55,292 nt of DNA from an uncultured Photobacterium sp. (GCF_947502415.1 NZ_CANMZV010000028.1:1-55292); one strand, 5' to 3'; positions 8,213 through 17,072 are shown, counted from the stretch's first letter. The notes: generated by a model from the sequence alone, not told the origin. Program-made: numbers and translations.

Positions 8213-10669
8213 TCAGGCCGCAATATTTTTATTTTTTTCACCTGGTTGGTAAGGCTTTGCCGCCAGTTCTTCCGGATCGAAATCATCGACATTGATGGTA
8301 CGCATTCGACCTTCTTCAGCCCGACATAGTAGTTCTGCTTCTTCCTCGTTTATGGCATTGAGCTTCAGTCCTTTCGCTGCCAGCTGGTCAAGCTGCATGA
8401 ATGGGAATTTCTTTCCTGCGGCCTGGCAGATTCGGTCATAGATAGGCTCTGATGCGAGGATATCTTTTAGTGCCAGTTCAATCATACCGACCGCATTATT
8501 TTCAGTTGCTTCAAGGAACTGACCTCGGCCAATCCGGCTGCGAGTTTCGCAAGGAGTTTGGATAATACGGGCGAGTTTATGATCCAGCTTATCCGTTGGC
8601 TTAACCCGGCCCTGACCAAGAGGGAAGATTAGCGCGCTCAGCATTACAGCAATAGGGCGGTTCGGAAAGTTACGCAGGAACTCGCTAAGTGCTTCTTGTG
8701 TTTGGTATAGGGCATCCTGTAACCCCCAGTGGACAATTGGCAGATCATCTTGCTTATATCCCTCATCGGCATAGCGTTTTAGGGTAGCCGATGCCAAGTA
8801 AAGCTGGCTCAATACATCCCCTAGGCGGGCAGACAGGCGTTCTTTTCGCTTGAGCGAACCGCCAAGCACGGCCATTGAAATGTCGGCCAGTAGTGCTAGG
8901 TTTGCACTGTAACGGTTGAGCTGCTGGTAGTAGCGGGCCGTTGCATCCTTACGGGGAGCCGATGAGCCACGACCATCTGTCAGGCCAAACCAGAAAGAGC
9001 GAACCATATTACTGATCACAAAGCCGACATGGCCGAACAGGGCATTATCAAAGTCATTGAGAGCCTTATCCGTATCATCATTATAGGCAGCATCCATTTC
9101 ATCCAAGACATAAGGATGGCAACGGATTGCCCCCTGACCGAAGATGATCATTGAGCGGGTCAGGATATTAGCCCCTTCGACGGTTACTGCAATCGGCGCT
9201 CCCTGATAGCCGCGAGCGAGGAAGTTGCTCGGACCCATGCAGATCCCTTTACCGCCGACAATATCCATCGCATCAATGACACTGCGCTGACCGCGGTGGG
9301 TACAGTGGTATTTGACGATGGCTGAAATGACGGATGGCTTTTCACCCAGATCGATACCTGAAACAGTCAGGCTGCTGGCTGAATCCAGGACATAGGCATT
9401 ACCGGTAATACGTGCCAGTGGCTCTTCAATCCCTTCCATCTTACCTATTGGTAGTTTGAACTGGCGACGGATACGGGAATAGGCTCCGGTTGCCATGGCA
9501 ACGGTTTTTATGCCACCGGTCGAGTTTGATGGCAGGGTAATACCGCGTCCGACGGAGAGGCATTCGACCAGCATACGCCAGCCCTGACCGGCCATTTCTT
9601 TGCCGCCGATGATGAAATCGATAGGTACGAAGACCTTGTTGCCTAGAGTCGGGCCATTTTGGAACGGAATGTTGAGCGGGAAGTGGCGGCGGCCAATATC
9701 GACACCGTCGATGTCGGTCGGGATCAGTGCACAGGTGATTCCCAGTTCTTCTTCGTCACCAAGCAGGTGATCCGGGTCAAAAAGTTTAAAGGCCAGACCG
9801 AGTACGGTGGCAACCGGAGCCAGGGTGATGTAACGCTTATTCCAGGTCAGCTCCATCCCCAGAACTTCTTCTCCTTGCCACATGCCTTTTTTCACGATAC
9901 CGAAATCAGGAATTGAACCGGCATCAGAGCCAGCTTCCGGGCTGGTAAGAGCAAAGCAGGGAACTTCCTTACCCTCGGCAAGGCGAGGTAGATAATGGTC
10001 TTTCTGATCTTTGGTTCCGTAGTGCTGGAGCAATTCGCCCGGACCAAGTGAGTTCGGTACACCGACGGTTGAAGAAAGTACGCCGGAGACACCGGTGAGT
10101 TTTTGCAGCACCAGAGATTGCGCATACGCAGAAAACTCCAGACCACCGTATTCTTTTTTGATGATCATGGCGAAAAATTTGTGATCTTTCAGGTATTGCC
10201 AGACTTCAGGAGATAAGTCTGCAAGTTCATGGGTAACCTGGTAGTCATTAACCATGCGGCAGACTTCATTGACCGGCCCGTTAAGGAAGGCTTTCTCTTC
10301 GGCACTCAGACGAGGAGCCGGAATATCATGCAGCTTGTTCCAGTCAGGTGCACCACGGAACAAGTCCGCTTCCCACCAGACAGTGCCAGCATCAATGGCT
10401 TCTTTCTCCGTGCGCGACATTTCAGGCATCACACTCTTGAATGCTTTTAGAGCCGGTTTACTTAGCAGGTTTTTTCGTAATGAAATCACATTAATCGGTA
10501 CAGCAACCAGCAGGAAAGCTATCCAGCTGTATTGACCTACGATATCCAGAACAGAGCCTAGTGCCAGCATGGCAACGAAGGCGGCAGTATAGGTTCGGAG
10601 GTTAGCTCGGTGGTACGCGAGTACACCGGCTATACCAATTAGCCCAAGTAGGTACACAAGTGTAACCAT
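8213..10669 (-). CDS. fadE: Acyl-CoA dehydrogenase FadE
   Basis: FadE oxidises acyl-CoA to trans-2-enoyl-CoA, the first step of fatty-acid beta-oxidation, with FAD as cofactor. The 818-residue product has two N-terminal hydrophobic segments (residues 2-20 and 28-65), which fit membrane attachment. The acyl-CoA dehydrogenase core follows (CFALTSPEAGSDAGS, then the long C-terminal DUF1974 region typical of FadE). E. coli FadE has 814 residues. ATG 10669 is chosen over an upstream in-frame codon at 10744 because GGAG lies upstream and the protein then begins with the usual hydrophobic segment. Its upstream region holds a strong palindrome at 10727-10742. Confidence 0.93.
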   Translation of the reverse strand: MVTLVYLLGLIGIAGVLAYHRANLRTYTAAFVAMLALGSVLDIVGQYSWIAFLLVAVPINVISLRKNLLSKPALKAFKSVMPEMSRTEKEAIDAGTVWWEADLFRGAPDWNKLHDIPAPRLSAEEKAFLNGPVNEVCRMVNDYQVTHELADLSPEVWQYLKDHKFFAMIIKKEYGGLEFSAYAQSLVLQKLTGVSGVLSSTVGVPNSLGPGELLQHYGTKDQKDHYLPRLAEGKEVPCFALTSPEAGSDAGSIPDFGIVKKGMWQGEEVLGMELTWNKRYITLAPVATVLGLAFKLFDPDHLLGDEEELGITCALIPTDIDGVDIGRRHFPLNIPFQNGPTLGNKVFVPIDFIIGGKEMAGQGWRMLVECLSVGRGITLPSNSTGGIKTVAMATGAYSRIRRQFKLPIGKMEGIEEPLARITGNAYVLDSASSLTVSGIDLGEKPSVISAIVKYHCTHRGQRSVIDAMDIVGGKGICMGPSNFLARGYQGAPIAVTVEGANILTRSMIIFGQGAIRCHPYVLDEMDAAYNDDTDKALNDFDNALFGHVGFVISNMVRSFWFGLTDGRGSSAPRKDATARYYQQLNRYSANLALLADISMAVLGGSLKRKERLSARLGDVLSQLYLASATLKRYADEGYKQDDLPIVHWGLQDALYQTQEALSEFLRNFPNRPIAVMLSALIFPLGQGRVKPTDKLDHKLARIIQTPCETRSRIGRGQFLEATENNAVGMIELALKDILASEPIYDRICQAAGKKFPFMQLDQLAAKGLKLNAINEEEAELLCRAEEGRMRTINVDDFDPEELAAKPYQPGEKNKNIAA

Positions 10670-10726
10670 GATGATTCTCCTTATCGGGGCGTTGATTTTT
10701 TTATTTTCTGGGTATGCTTTATGCAA

Positions 10727-10742
10727 GGTAAGAGGTCTTACC
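10727..10742. promoter_or_regulatory. Perfect palindrome upstream of fadE, possible operator
   Basis: GGTAAGA, GG, TCTTACC is a perfect 7+2+7 inverted repeat, 58-73 bases before the fadE start codon, where a repressor or activator would sit. It does not match the E. coli FadR consensus (TGGTCNGACCA type), so the protein that would bind is unknown. Confidence 0.45.
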
Positions 10743-10849
10743 ACTTGTTGTAATTGTAAGGGGATTTTTAAATAATTGTAAAATTAATTTCCAGGCTGAA
10801 AGTGGGGCGTTACGTGGAAATGTCTTGCTATCCCTTGTTACAAAAGGGA

Positions 10850-10863
10850 TTGATCAAGATCAG
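10850..10863. promoter_or_regulatory. FNR-like site
   Basis: TTGATCAAGATCAG matches nine of the ten defined bases of the FNR consensus TTGATNNNNATCAA. It lies between divergent fadE and the dauA-like gene, about 180 bases from fadE and 220 from dauA. Confidence 0.4.
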
Positions 10864-10919
10864 TGAGATGAAAAAATGTACTTGCGAAAAATAGTCATAC
10901 AATTAAGATCGTTTCCCAG

Positions 10920-10935
10920 TGTGATGCCGTTCACG
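10920..10935. promoter_or_regulatory. CRP-like site between fadE and dauA
   Basis: TGTGATGCCGTTCACG matches nine of ten defined bases of the CRP consensus TGTGAN6TCACA. It lies about 150 bases before the dauA start. Control of a dicarboxylate carrier or of fatty-acid oxidation by carbon status would make sense, but the target promoter is not resolved. Confidence 0.5.
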
Positions 10936-11084
10936 TTATTCCTGAGTTTGACATCGACGTCAATTTAGGGTGTGGATGACTCCATGAGTCATTTGTTGCC
11001 TTTCCCGAACTCCGACTGACAATTGCCCGCCGGTTCCCTCATTCGGGATGACAGCTTTATTCCTATTTTTTCTTTTGTACGTAT

Positions 11085-12827
11085 GTGCAGGGGTTTGTCG
11101 TGTTGTTATTTCATGCTTTAAAGCAAGCGTTGCGGGAAGGTTTTTCATTTTCTGCGTTGCGTTCCGATATTGTTGCTGGTGTTACTGTTGGTGTTGTTGC
11201 GATCCCGTTAGGGATGGCGTTAGCGATTGCTGTGGGAGTTCCACCTCAGCATGGCCTTTATACGGTGATTGTTGCCGGTTTGCTGGCTGCTTTGTTTGGC
11301 GGTTCACGTTTTAATATTACAGGCCCTACGGCGGCCTTTGTGGTGATCCTGCTGCCTATTACTCAGCAGTATGGCCTGTCCGGTTTGATGCTGGCGACGC
11401 TGATGTCCGGTGTGATTTTGCTGTTGATGGGCGTGATGCGTCTGGGCCAGCTGGTGGCTTATGTACCGTATCCGGTCACGACAGGTTTTACTGCGGGGAT
11501 CGGTTTGGTTATCGCGTTTCTTCAGCTTAAAGATTTGCTGGGACTGACTGTTGAGGGAAGTCCTATACATTTCCCGGAAAAAGTGATGGCTTATGCCAGT
11601 GCCTTGCCTTCGACAAATTACACTGATGCGGTGGTAGGGCTGGCAACAATTGCGGCCTTTATTTTATGGGCGAAGCTGAAAACCCGTCTGCCTGCCCATG
11701 TGGTAGCTCTGGCAGCCGGTACGGTGCTGGCTTTTGTGTTTAACCAGTGGGGAGTAAGCCATGTCAGCCTGCTGGGAGAAAAATTCCAGTACCAGATTGG
11801 TGATTTAATTGGTCATGGCATCCCGCAGGTATTGCCTCAGTTTGTGATGCCTTGGCAAGACGCCGCCTTTGGCTGGGATTTAGTGGTTGAGTTGTTGCCT
11901 GCGGCCTTTACTATTGCGATGCTTGGTTGCATTGAATCTTTGCTGTGTGCGGTTGTTGCTGATGGTATGACAGGTACCAAGCATAACCCGAATGCGGAGC
12001 TGGTAGGCCAAGGCTTGGCTAATATGGTGGTGCCTTTCTTTGGTGGTATTCCGGCTACAGCGGCTATTGCCCGTACCGCAACTAACATTCGTGCCGGCGC
12101 ATTTTCTCCGGTTTCGGCTATTATCCATGCCCTGTTTGTATTGGCGGCGATGATTGTACTGGCGCCGATGCTTTCTTATATTCCGATGAGTGCTCTGGCT
12201 GGTTTGCTGATCATGGTGGCATGGAATATGTCGGAAGCGCCGCACTTCGTTCATACCCTGAAAGTGGCTCCTCGTCGTGATGTCGCGGTATTGCTAACCT
12301 GCTTTACCTTGACTGTGGTATTCGACATGGTGGTTGCAGTTGTTGTTGGCCTGTTGCTGGCAAGCTTATTGTTTATCCAGCGCATTGCCACCCTGACCAA
12401 TGTGACGGTGGTTAATCGTGAGCACGAGCACCTGGATTTCGGTGATGATGTGGTGGTTTATGACATCAACGGCCCGCTATTTTTTGCAGCCAGCGAGAAA
12501 GCTTTCAATATGATTGAACTTTCCGGGGCAGAGACTAAAGCGGTGGTGCTTGATTTCAGCGATGTGACTATGATGGATATTACTGCTATTCATGCCTTTG
12601 AAAGTGCTTTAGACCGGATTCACCAGTACCCGGTGATTCTGTTGGGTGTGGCAGCGAATGTTGAGAAAAAACTGGCCACTGCCGGTGTTCTTAATGCTGA
12701 TAACATCTTGCTTTACTCGTCAGCACCGTTATTACGTGAGCATTTGGCATCAAACCATCACAATCTGCTCTCTCAGGAGTCGACACCTTCGCCTGTTTCT
12801 TTGTACACTGCAAGCGAAGGCGCATAA
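11085..12827 (+). CDS. dauA: SulP family anion transporter, DauA-type (C4-dicarboxylate)
   Basis: The 580-residue inner-membrane protein has the SulP transmembrane core (about residues 20-430), including GLYTVIVAGLLAALFGGS, TGPTAAFVVIL and ESLLCAVVADGMTGTKHN followed by the ELVGQGLANMVVPFFGG stretch. A cytoplasmic STAS domain (about 445-545) contains DFSDVTMMDITAIHAFES. These segments are very close to E. coli DauA (YchM), which carries succinate and other C4-dicarboxylates, so that substrate is inferred from similarity. The start is uncertain: ATG 11085 has a poor ribosome-binding site, while GTG 11100 follows AGGGG. The gene stands between fadE and gmhA, which are neighbours in E. coli. Confidence 0.85.
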   Translation: MQGFVVLLFHALKQALREGFSFSALRSDIVAGVTVGVVAIPLGMALAIAVGVPPQHGLYTVIVAGLLAALFGGSRFNITGPTAAFVVILLPITQQYGLSGLMLATLMSGVILLLMGVMRLGQLVAYVPYPVTTGFTAGIGLVIAFLQLKDLLGLTVEGSPIHFPEKVMAYASALPSTNYTDAVVGLATIAAFILWAKLKTRLPAHVVALAAGTVLAFVFNQWGVSHVSLLGEKFQYQIGDLIGHGIPQVLPQFVMPWQDAAFGWDLVVELLPAAFTIAMLGCIESLLCAVVADGMTGTKHNPNAELVGQGLANMVVPFFGGIPATAAIARTATNIRAGAFSPVSAIIHALFVLAAMIVLAPMLSYIPMSALAGLLIMVAWNMSEAPHFVHTLKVAPRRDVAVLLTCFTLTVVFDMVVAVVVGLLLASLLFIQRIATLTNVTVVNREHEHLDFGDDVVVYDINGPLFFAASEKAFNMIELSGAETKAVVLDFSDVTMMDITAIHAFESALDRIHQYPVILLGVAANVEKKLATAGVLNADNILLYSSAPLLREHLASNHHNLLSQESTPSPVSLYTASEGA

Positions 12828-12833
12828 ATGTTT

Positions 12834-12851
12834 AGCCGGGTGCGCCCGGCT
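12834..12851 (+). terminator. Stem-loop after dauA, weak terminator
   Basis: AGCCGGG and CCCGGCT form a GC-rich stem around TGCG shortly after the dauA stop codon. No T run follows, so read-through into gmhA is possible. Confidence 0.4.
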
Positions 12852-12888
12852 GGACGATAATATTGTATGAATAACCTGAGATTAGCCT

Positions 12889-13470
12889 ATGTACCAAGAT
12901 TTGATTCGTGCAGAACTGAATGAAGCCGCAGAAGTTCTGAACCGCTTTTTAAGCGATGACAAGAACATTGCAGATATCGAAGCCGCTGCCAAACTGTTGG
13001 CAAAGTCGTTCAAGCAAGGTGGCAAGGTGCTGTCTTGCGGTAATGGCGGCTCACACTGTGATGCAATGCATTTTGCCGAAGAGCTGACAGGACGCTATCG
13101 TGATAACCGTCCGGGATATCCGGGTATTGCGATTTCAGATCCTAGCCACCTTTCTTGTGTAAGTAATGACTTCGGTTATGACCACGTGTTCTCGCGTTAC
13201 CTTGAAGCGGTCGGTGCACAGGGCGATGTATTGTTCGGTCTGTCAACGTCAGGCAACTCGGGTAATATTCTGAAGGCGATTGAGGCGGCGAAGGTCAAGG
13301 GAATGAAGACCATTGCCCTGACAGGCAAAGACGGCGGCAAGATGGCTGGTTTGGCTGATGTGGAGATTCGCGTACCACATTTTGGTTATGCAGACCGCAT
13401 TCAGGAAGTGCATATCAAAATTATCCATATTTTGATCATGCTGGTTGAAAAAGAGATGGCTTCAAGCTAA
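12889..13470 (+). CDS. gmhA: Phosphoheptose isomerase
   Basis: GmhA converts sedoheptulose 7-phosphate to D-glycero-D-manno-heptose 7-phosphate, the first step towards ADP-heptose for the LPS inner core. The 193-residue SIS-domain protein keeps the active-site residues of the E. coli enzyme at the same numbers: His61 and Glu65 in HFAEEL, and Gln172 and His180 in the last helix. The phosphate-binding segments SCGNGGSHCDA and GLSTSGNSGN are also present. It lies 25 bases before yafJ and is probably cotranscribed with it, as in E. coli. Confidence 0.97.
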   Translation: MYQDLIRAELNEAAEVLNRFLSDDKNIADIEAAAKLLAKSFKQGGKVLSCGNGGSHCDAMHFAEELTGRYRDNRPGYPGIAISDPSHLSCVSNDFGYDHVFSRYLEAVGAQGDVLFGLSTSGNSGNILKAIEAAKVKGMKTIALTGKDGGKMAGLADVEIRVPHFGYADRIQEVHIKIIHILIMLVEKEMASS

Positions 13471-13495
13471 CTGGACAAAGAGGTCATAACGGACA

Positions 13496-14275
13496 ATGTG
13501 TGAACTGCTTGGCATGAGCGCCAATGTGCCAACGGATATTTGTTTCAGCTTTACCGGCTTGATGCAGCGAGGCGGTAATACCGGCCCACATCGTGATGGT
13601 TGGGGGATTACGTTTTATGAAGGGCGTGGTTTCCGTACCTTCAAAGACCCTAATCCGAGCTGTCGCTCGCGTATTGCTGAACTGGTTCAGGAATACCCGA
13701 TCAAAAGTTGTGCGGTGATCAGCCATATCCGGCAGGCGAACCGAGGGGGAGTCAGTCTTGAAAATACCCACCCGTTTACTCGTGAGCTATGGGGGCGTTA
13801 CTGGACCTTTGCCCATAACGGACAGCTGACAGGCTACGATGAACTTGATACCGGTCGGTTTAGTCCGGTAGGCCAGACTGACAGTGAAAAAGCATTTTGC
13901 TGGTTGTTGAACCAACTTGACTCGCGCTTTCCTGTTTTGCCTGAAGACCTCGAACAGGTCTTTGAATTTGTCGCCAAGAGTTGTGATCAGCTGCGTAAAC
14001 TCGGGGTCTACAATATGTTGCTGAGTGATGGTGAGTACGTACTTACCTACTGCACTAACAATTTGCACTGGATCACCCGGCGGGCACCTTTTGGTCAGGC
14101 TTCATTGATTGATGAAGATGTGACGATTGATTTCCAGAAGGAAACAACGCCGAATGATGTTGTGACGGTGATTGCGACCCAGCCACTGACCAATGATGAA
14201 AATTGGCACAAGATGCAAGTAGGGGAGTTCAACATGTTCCATTTTGGTGAGCAGATATATAATCGGACTTTATAG
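13496..14275 (+). CDS. yafJ: Class II glutamine amidotransferase YafJ
   Basis: The 259-residue cytoplasmic protein starts MCELLGMSAN. Cys2 becomes the N-terminal nucleophile after Met removal, as in all Ntn-type glutamine amidotransferases. HRDGWGITFY, the SHIRQANRGG segment and FAHNGQL are the other glutaminase-domain hallmarks. There is no second catalytic domain, so the acceptor of the ammonia is unknown. The pairing with gmhA is the same as in E. coli. The start is fixed by the essential Cys2. Confidence 0.9.
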   Translation: MCELLGMSANVPTDICFSFTGLMQRGGNTGPHRDGWGITFYEGRGFRTFKDPNPSCRSRIAELVQEYPIKSCAVISHIRQANRGGVSLENTHPFTRELWGRYWTFAHNGQLTGYDELDTGRFSPVGQTDSEKAFCWLLNQLDSRFPVLPEDLEQVFEFVAKSCDQLRKLGVYNMLLSDGEYVLTYCTNNLHWITRRAPFGQASLIDEDVTIDFQKETTPNDVVTVIATQPLTNDENWHKMQVGEFNMFHFGEQIYNRTL

Positions 14276-14291
14276 GCAGCCCCGGCCCTAG

Positions 14292-14321
14292 AAAAAACGC
14301 GACCCTGAGGTCGCGTTTTTT
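14292..14321. terminator. Bidirectional terminator between yafJ and purN
   Basis: ACGCGACC and GGTCGCGT pair around CTGA, flanked by AAAAA and TTTTT, and serve both convergent transcripts. Confidence 0.9.
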
Positions 14322-14339
14322 GTATGAAAGGATTACGAA

Positions 14340-14984
14340 TTAGTCTTCAGCGGCGTAACCCTGTCCCGGTAGGATTTTTCCGTCGAAGGTAGCGTTGTCA
14401 TTGTTCATGGACAGCCTTCCTTGTAGAAACCAGTTCGCGACCAACGGATAAATACGGTGTTCCTGCTGCTGTACTCGTGCTGTGACATCTTCAACAGAAT
14501 CATCCTCAAAGATAGGTACTTTGGCTTGCAGTATTACTGGGCCGCCATCAAGCTCTTCGGTAACAAAGTGAACACTGGTTCCGTGCTCTTTATCGCCAGC
14601 ATCAATCGCTCGCTGGTGGGTGTGAAGCCCGGTGTATTTGGGCAGCAGGGACGGGTGGACATTGAGCATGCGTCCAAGATAGTGGCGAACAAAGTTGTCA
14701 CTCAGGATCCGCATAAACCCAGCCAGGATGATCAGATCAGGATTGAAGCTATCAATTTGCTCGGCCAGAGCCTGATCGTAGCTTTCACGATCGTTGTAAT
14801 CACTGGCCGCCAGAGATACTGTTTCGATATCAGCTTCGCGGGCCCGCTCTAAGCCATAGGCATCGGCTTTGTTGGAGATGACTGCTGCAACTCTTGCGTT
14901 GTTGATAATGCCAGCCTGGCATGCGTCAATGATGGCTTGAAGATTAGAGCCGTTGCCAGATATCAGGACGACGATGTTTTTCAT
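14340..14984 (-). CDS. purN: Phosphoribosylglycinamide formyltransferase 1
   Basis: PurN transfers the formyl group of 10-formyltetrahydrofolate to glycinamide ribonucleotide in purine synthesis. The 214-residue product shows the GAR-binding SGNGSNLQAI at the N-terminus, the folate-site GFMRIL and the catalytic Asn and His in NVHPSLLPKY. The following HGTSVHFVTEELDGG contains the catalytic Asp. It is the downstream gene of the purM-purN operon, four bases after purM, and is followed by a terminator. Confidence 0.97.
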   Translation of the reverse strand: MKNIVVLISGNGSNLQAIIDACQAGIINNARVAAVISNKADAYGLERAREADIETVSLAASDYNDRESYDQALAEQIDSFNPDLIILAGFMRILSDNFVRHYLGRMLNVHPSLLPKYTGLHTHQRAIDAGDKEHGTSVHFVTEELDGGPVILQAKVPIFEDDSVEDVTARVQQQEHRIYPLVANWFLQGRLSMNNDNATFDGKILPGQGYAAED

Positions 14985-14988
14985 CGGC

Positions 14989-16029
14989 TTACTTTATCTC
15001 CACTTGCTCTTCACCAGCCTCGGCTGCGGCAATGTTACCTAACAGCCAGGCGCTCTCGCCTTCTGCATTTAAGATTTCAATCGCTTGCGAAGCTTGCTCT
15101 TTAGGCAGGGCGATTACCAGGCCGACGCCGCAATTAAAAGTGCGGTACATTTCATAAGTGTCGACATTACCCGCTTCCTGAAGCCAGTTGAAAACTACCG
15201 GCCATTGCCAGCTGTTGCCGTCGATGACAGCTTTTGTGCCTGCGGGTAATACGCGGGGAATATTTTCCCAGAAACCACCGCCTGTAATATGGGATATGGC
15301 GTGCACATCGCAGCTTTCCATCATTTTCAGGGTAGATTTGACATAGATTTTGGTTGGCTCTAATAGGTGCTCGGCCAGCGGTTTACCATCCAGTTCCTGA
15401 TTGAGATTGGCTTGTGAGATTTCGATGATCTTGCGGATCAGCGAGAAGCCGTTGGAGTGCGGGCCGCTTGAAGCGATAGCAATCAGGGCATCGCCAGCTG
15501 CAACTTTGCTGCCGTCGATGATGTCGGCTTTCTCGACAACGCCGACACAAAAGCCTGCAACATCATAGTCTTCACCATGGTACATACCCGGCATTTCCGC
15601 TGTTTCTCCGCCAATCAGGGCGCAGCCAGATTGAGTGCAGCCTTCGCCAATGCCAGCAACGACGTCAGCGGCAGTATCAACATCCAGTTTGCCGGTGGCG
15701 TAGTAATCGAGGAAGAAAAGAGGCTCGGCACCTTGGACAATCAGGTCATTCACACACATGGCAACCAGATCGATACCGATGGTATCGTGTTTTTTCAGGT
15801 CCATTGCCAGTCGCAATTTAGTACCTACACCGTCGGTGCCGGAGACCAGTACCGGTTCTTTGTATTTGGTCGGTAGCGAGCAAAGCGCTCCGAAACCACC
15901 GATGCCGCCCATCACTTCCGGACGGTGGGTGCGCTTGACCACCCCTTTAATACGATCAACCAATGCATTTCCCGCATCAATATCAACGCCAGCATCTTTG
16001 TAACTAAGAGAAGAGTTATTGCCGCTCAC
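14989..16029 (-). CDS. purM: Phosphoribosylformylglycinamidine cyclo-ligase (AIR synthetase)
   Basis: PurM closes the imidazole ring of AIR using ATP. The 346-residue product has the family hallmarks: SYKDAGVDIDAGN at the N-terminus, GTDGVGTKLRLA, VAMCVNDLIVQGAEPLFFLDY and GGETAEMPGMY. E. coli PurM has 345 residues. It heads a purM-purN operon, and a near-consensus PurR box lies 66-81 bases upstream, so repression by purines is likely. Confidence 0.97.
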   Translation of the reverse strand: MSGNNSSLSYKDAGVDIDAGNALVDRIKGVVKRTHRPEVMGGIGGFGALCSLPTKYKEPVLVSGTDGVGTKLRLAMDLKKHDTIGIDLVAMCVNDLIVQGAEPLFFLDYYATGKLDVDTAADVVAGIGEGCTQSGCALIGGETAEMPGMYHGEDYDVAGFCVGVVEKADIIDGSKVAAGDALIAIASSGPHSNGFSLIRKIIEISQANLNQELDGKPLAEHLLEPTKIYVKSTLKMMESCDVHAISHITGGGFWENIPRVLPAGTKAVIDGNSWQWPVVFNWLQEAGNVDTYEMYRTFNCGVGLVIALPKEQASQAIEILNAEGESAWLLGNIAAAEAGEEQVEIK

Positions 16030-16094
16030 CAGAGATCCCTCACCGCATTAAAGAAAATAAAAGCGGGGGTATGATAACAGCAGTCAGGACGGAA

Positions 16095-16110
16095 AGGGAA
16101 ACGTTTGCGT
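16095..16110. promoter_or_regulatory. PurR operator upstream of purM
   Basis: AGGGAAACGTTTGCGT matches 14 of 16 bases of the PurR consensus ACGCAAACGTTTGCGT. It lies between divergent purM and upp, closer to purM, the established PurR target in related bacteria. Confidence 0.8.
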
Positions 16111-16160
16111 CAATAAATATAGCTGTGTAATTCCTGAGCAAACGGAGCAACTACCCCTAT

Positions 16161-16187
16161 CGGACACTGAATGGTCTAGTGTATAAT
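16161..16187 (+). promoter_or_regulatory. Probable sigma-70 promoter of upp
   Basis: A perfect -10 TATAAT lies at 16182-16187. A weak -35-like CGGACA lies at 16161-16166 with a short 15-base spacer. The start codon follows about 40 bases after the -10, preceded by TAGGAG. Confidence 0.5.
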
Positions 16188-16227
16188 AGTGCGATTTTTT
16201 GAAATTTTGTTTGCTTAGGAGTCAGAA

Positions 16228-16854
16228 ATGAAAGTCGTTGAGGTTAAACACCCACTGGTAAAACATAAGATTGGCCTTATGCGCGAAGGTGACATCAGTA
16301 CTAAGCGATTCCGTGAGTTGGCTACGGAAGTTGGTAGCTTGCTGACTTATGAAGCGACTTCAGACTTCGAAACAGAAAAGGTTACTATTGAAGGTTGGAA
16401 TGGTCAAGTGGAAATTGACCAGATCAAGGGTAAAAAAGTAACTGTTGTGCCAATTCTGCGCGCAGGTTTGGGTATGATGGATGGTGTACTTGAGCATATG
16501 CCTAGTGCACGTATTTCAACAGTAGGTATCTACCGTGATGAAGAAACGTTGGAGCCGGTACCTTATTTCCATAAGTTGGCATCAAATATCGATGAGCGTA
16601 TGGCGCTGGTTGTTGACCCAATGTTGGCAACAGGTGGTTCGATGATTGCGACTATCGATCTGCTGAAAGAAAACGGCTGTAAATCTATCAAGGTTTTGGT
16701 ACTTGTAGCAGCACCTGAAGGTATTGAGGCGCTTGAGAAAGCGCATCCTGATGTTGAGATGTACACGGCAGCAATCGATCAGAAGCTGAATGACAAGGGC
16801 TACATTGTTCCTGGTCTGGGTGATGCGGGTGATAAGATCTTCGGTACGAAGTAA
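16228..16854 (+). CDS. upp: Uracil phosphoribosyltransferase
   Basis: Upp converts uracil and PRPP to UMP in pyrimidine salvage. The 208-residue product has VPILRAGLGMMDG in the core, the PRPP-binding motif VVDPMLATGGSM at about residues 127-139, and the uracil-binding C-terminus KGYIVPGLGDAGDKIFGT. The length equals that of E. coli Upp (208). The start is supported by TAGGAG upstream. In E. coli upp and uraA form one operon. Here the uracil permease is convergent and separately transcribed. Confidence 0.97.
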   Translation: MKVVEVKHPLVKHKIGLMREGDISTKRFRELATEVGSLLTYEATSDFETEKVTIEGWNGQVEIDQIKGKKVTVVPILRAGLGMMDGVLEHMPSARISTVGIYRDEETLEPVPYFHKLASNIDERMALVVDPMLATGGSMIATIDLLKENGCKSIKVLVLVAAPEGIEALEKAHPDVEMYTAAIDQKLNDKGYIVPGLGDAGDKIFGTK

Positions 16855-16876
16855 TTCACGCAAATTAGAATAATTG

Positions 16877-16903
16877 AAAGCCGGGCATTTGCCCGGCTTT
16901 TTT
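16877..16903 (+). terminator. Terminator of upp
   Basis: AAAGCCGGGC and GCCCGGCTTTTTT pair around ATTT and lie 22 bases after the upp stop codon. Confidence 0.9.
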
Positions 16904-17016
16904 GTTTGAGCCGTAAGTTATACCGGTAAGTGGTGGCGACTGGTATAAGCTCATAGTGGATGAACCGGTAGGTTGGTTTGGGCTGTTTGGTAGCAGAAGA
17001 AAACAGTGGGGAGAAT

Positions 17017-17045
17017 AAAAAGCGCAGAAGAGGACTTCTGCGCTT
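17017..17045 (-). terminator. Terminator of uraA
   Basis: On the minus strand AAGCGCAGAAG and CTTCTGCGCTT form a stem around TCCT followed by TTT, 27 bases after the uraA stop codon. The stretch 16904-17016 between the two terminators shows nothing recognisable. Confidence 0.85.
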
Positions 17046-17072
17046 GGAAATATTTGTTATTTATCTGGTTAG

